From positions 1 to 7,346 of the forward strand of contig JAGDAL010000272.1 in the NCBI GenBank assembly GCA_017959525.1: a stretch of 7,346 nt of DNA. Reading direction: 5' to 3'. This DNA is from Lachnospiraceae bacterium. Its GTDB lineage: Bacteria > Bacillota > Clostridia > Lachnospirales > Lachnospiraceae. This document shows, in pieces, positions 6,480 through 7,346 of this stretch. The translations under genes were made by a program, and so were the position numbers. Position 1 is the first letter of the stretch. Every line of letters starts with the position of its first letter. Under the pieces are notes generated by a model, which was not told the DNA's origin, ran no database searches, and was given only the letters and a program-made list of their open reading frames with translations.

Positions 6480-6486
6480 GGAGGAG
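6480..6486 (+). promoter_or_regulatory. Ribosome binding site of rfbB
   Basis: GGAGGAG lies 3 nt (5 nt counted from GGAGG) before the ATG at 6490, in the 16-nt gap after rfbD. It fixes the start of rfbB, which gives the expected MRTYLVTGGAGFIG N-terminus. Confidence 0.75.
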
Positions 6487-6489
6487 ATT

Positions 6490-7346
6490 ATGAGAACCTA
6501 TTTAGTAACCGGAGGAGCCGGATTTATCGGCAGCAATTACATTCATTACATGTTCCGCAAGTATGATAACGAGATTCGTATCATCAACGTGGACAAGCTG
6601 ACCTATGCCGGCAACCTTGAGAATCTGAAGGATGTGGAGAACCGTGAGAACTACACCTTCGTACGCGCAGACATCTGTGATAAGGAAGCAATCGCTAAGA
6701 TTTTCGCAGAGAATGACATTGACCGCGTGGTACACTTCGCAGCAGAGTCTCACGTAGACCGTTCCATTAAGAATCCGGAAGTCTTCGTACAGACCAACGT
6801 ACTCGGTACCGCTGTAATGCTGAACTGTGCCAAGGCAGCATGGGAGCTTCCAGACGGAACCTTCAAGGAAGGCAAGAAGTTCCTTCATGTATCTACCGAC
6901 GAGGTATACGGTTCCTTAGATGATGACCCAAACGCATTCTTCTATGAGACCACACCATACGATCCACATAGCCCATATTCCGCTTCTAAGGCCAGCAGTG
7001 ATTTCCTGGTAAAGGCATATATTGATACCTATCATTTCCCTGCCAACATTACCAACTGCTCTAACAACTACGGACCTTACCAGTTCCCGGAGAAGTTGAT
7101 TCCACTGATTATCAACAACGCACTCCAGGGCAAGAAGCTTCCGGTATACGGCGATGGTAAGAACGTTCGTGACTGGTTATATGTAGATGACCATGCTAAG
7201 GGAATCGATATGGTACAGGAGACCGGTAAGCTGGGCGAGACCTACAACATCGGTGGACACAACGAGCGTCAGAATATCCAGATCATTCATATCATCTTGG
7301 ATACCTTATTGGAGATGCTTCCGGAAAATGATCCACGTCGTGCCAA
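6490..7346 (+). CDS. rfbB: dTDP-glucose 4,6-dehydratase (RmlB/RfbB), 3'-truncated
   Basis: RmlB converts dTDP-D-glucose to dTDP-4-dehydro-6-deoxy-D-glucose using bound NAD, the second step of dTDP-L-rhamnose synthesis. The frame is open from the ATG at 6490 to the window end without a stop, giving 285 complete codons. The family is usually about 340-355 residues, so roughly the last fifth is missing. Motifs in order are the NAD-binding TGGAGFIGSN (7-16), HFAAESHVDRSI (82-93), and STDEVYG (135-141) with the catalytic Thr136-Asp137-Glu138 triad that defines the dehydratase. Then come YSASK (163-167) with Tyr163 and Lys167, NCSNNYGPYQFPEKLIPL (189-206), VYGDGKNVRDWLYVDDH (219-235) and YNIGG (252-256). 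The Asp-Glu pair separates it from UDP-glucose 4-epimerases. Codon use differs a little from the upstream genes: Pro is mostly CCA (7 of 13 by eye) where cdaR uses CCG. The gene follows rfbD by 16 nt with a good ribosome binding site. Confidence 0.96.
   Translation, partial: MRTYLVTGGAGFIGSNYIHYMFRKYDNEIRIINVDKLTYAGNLENLKDVENRENYTFVRADICDKEAIAKIFAENDIDRVVHFAAESHVDRSIKNPEVFVQTNVLGTAVMLNCAKAAWELPDGTFKEGKKFLHVSTDEVYGSLDDDPNAFFYETTPYDPHSPYSASKASSDFLVKAYIDTYHFPANITNCSNNYGPYQFPEKLIPLIINNALQGKKLPVYGDGKNVRDWLYVDDHAKGIDMVQETGKLGETYNIGGHNERQNIQIIHIILDTLLEMLPENDPRRA

Noticed and set aside
1..7346. CRISPR arrays, tRNA/rRNA genes, insertion sequences, riboswitches
   Set aside because: Reading both strands, I saw no regularly spaced repeats, no tRNA-like cloverleaf, no transposase motif, and no non-coding gap large enough to hold a riboswitch.

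Overview
The window looks like a chromosomal segment of a low-to-mid-GC Gram-positive anaerobe of the Clostridia, most probably a member of the Lachnospiraceae. The reasons are the CdaA/CdaR pair, a Firmicutes-style HPr with both the PTS histidine and a regulatory serine, strong AGGAGG-type ribosome binding sites, one GTG start, and a leucine-synthase subtype common in that family. The taxonomic call is inference from family resemblance; no search was run.

Eight genes lie head to tail on the + strand with almost no space between them. The gaps are 2, 21, -14 (overlap), 17, 39, 18 and 16 nt. No stretch over 300 nt lacks a gene. I see no convincing promoter or intrinsic terminator, so the window may lie within one long transcript or a few overlapping ones. 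The first gene is cut by the left edge and the last by the right edge.

Region 1 (1-3576) is a membrane/c-di-AMP module. It holds a small two-helix membrane protein (partial), a polytopic membrane protein of about seven helices, the membrane diadenylate cyclase CdaA, and its regulator CdaR with YbbR repeats. cdaA and cdaR overlap by 14 nt with a near-perfect Shine-Dalgarno sequence, so they are probably translationally coupled. The glmM gene that follows cdaR in Bacillus and Listeria is not here.

Region 2 (3594-5582) is metabolic. It holds an HPr-family phosphocarrier (His15, regulatory Ser47) and a long-form 2-isopropylmalate synthase (LeuA). They are separated by a 37-nt all-purine spacer with a mirror repeat, preceded by a small hairpin at the end of the HPr gene.

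Region 3 (5601-7346) starts a dTDP-L-rhamnose block: RmlD/RfbD (last step) and RmlB/RfbB (second step, truncated by the window end). The rmlA and rmlC functions are not in the window and may lie beyond it.

Most of the content is recognisable core biology. The parts least explained are the two membrane proteins upstream of cdaA, the placement of HPr directly after cdaR, and the homopurine spacer before leuA.
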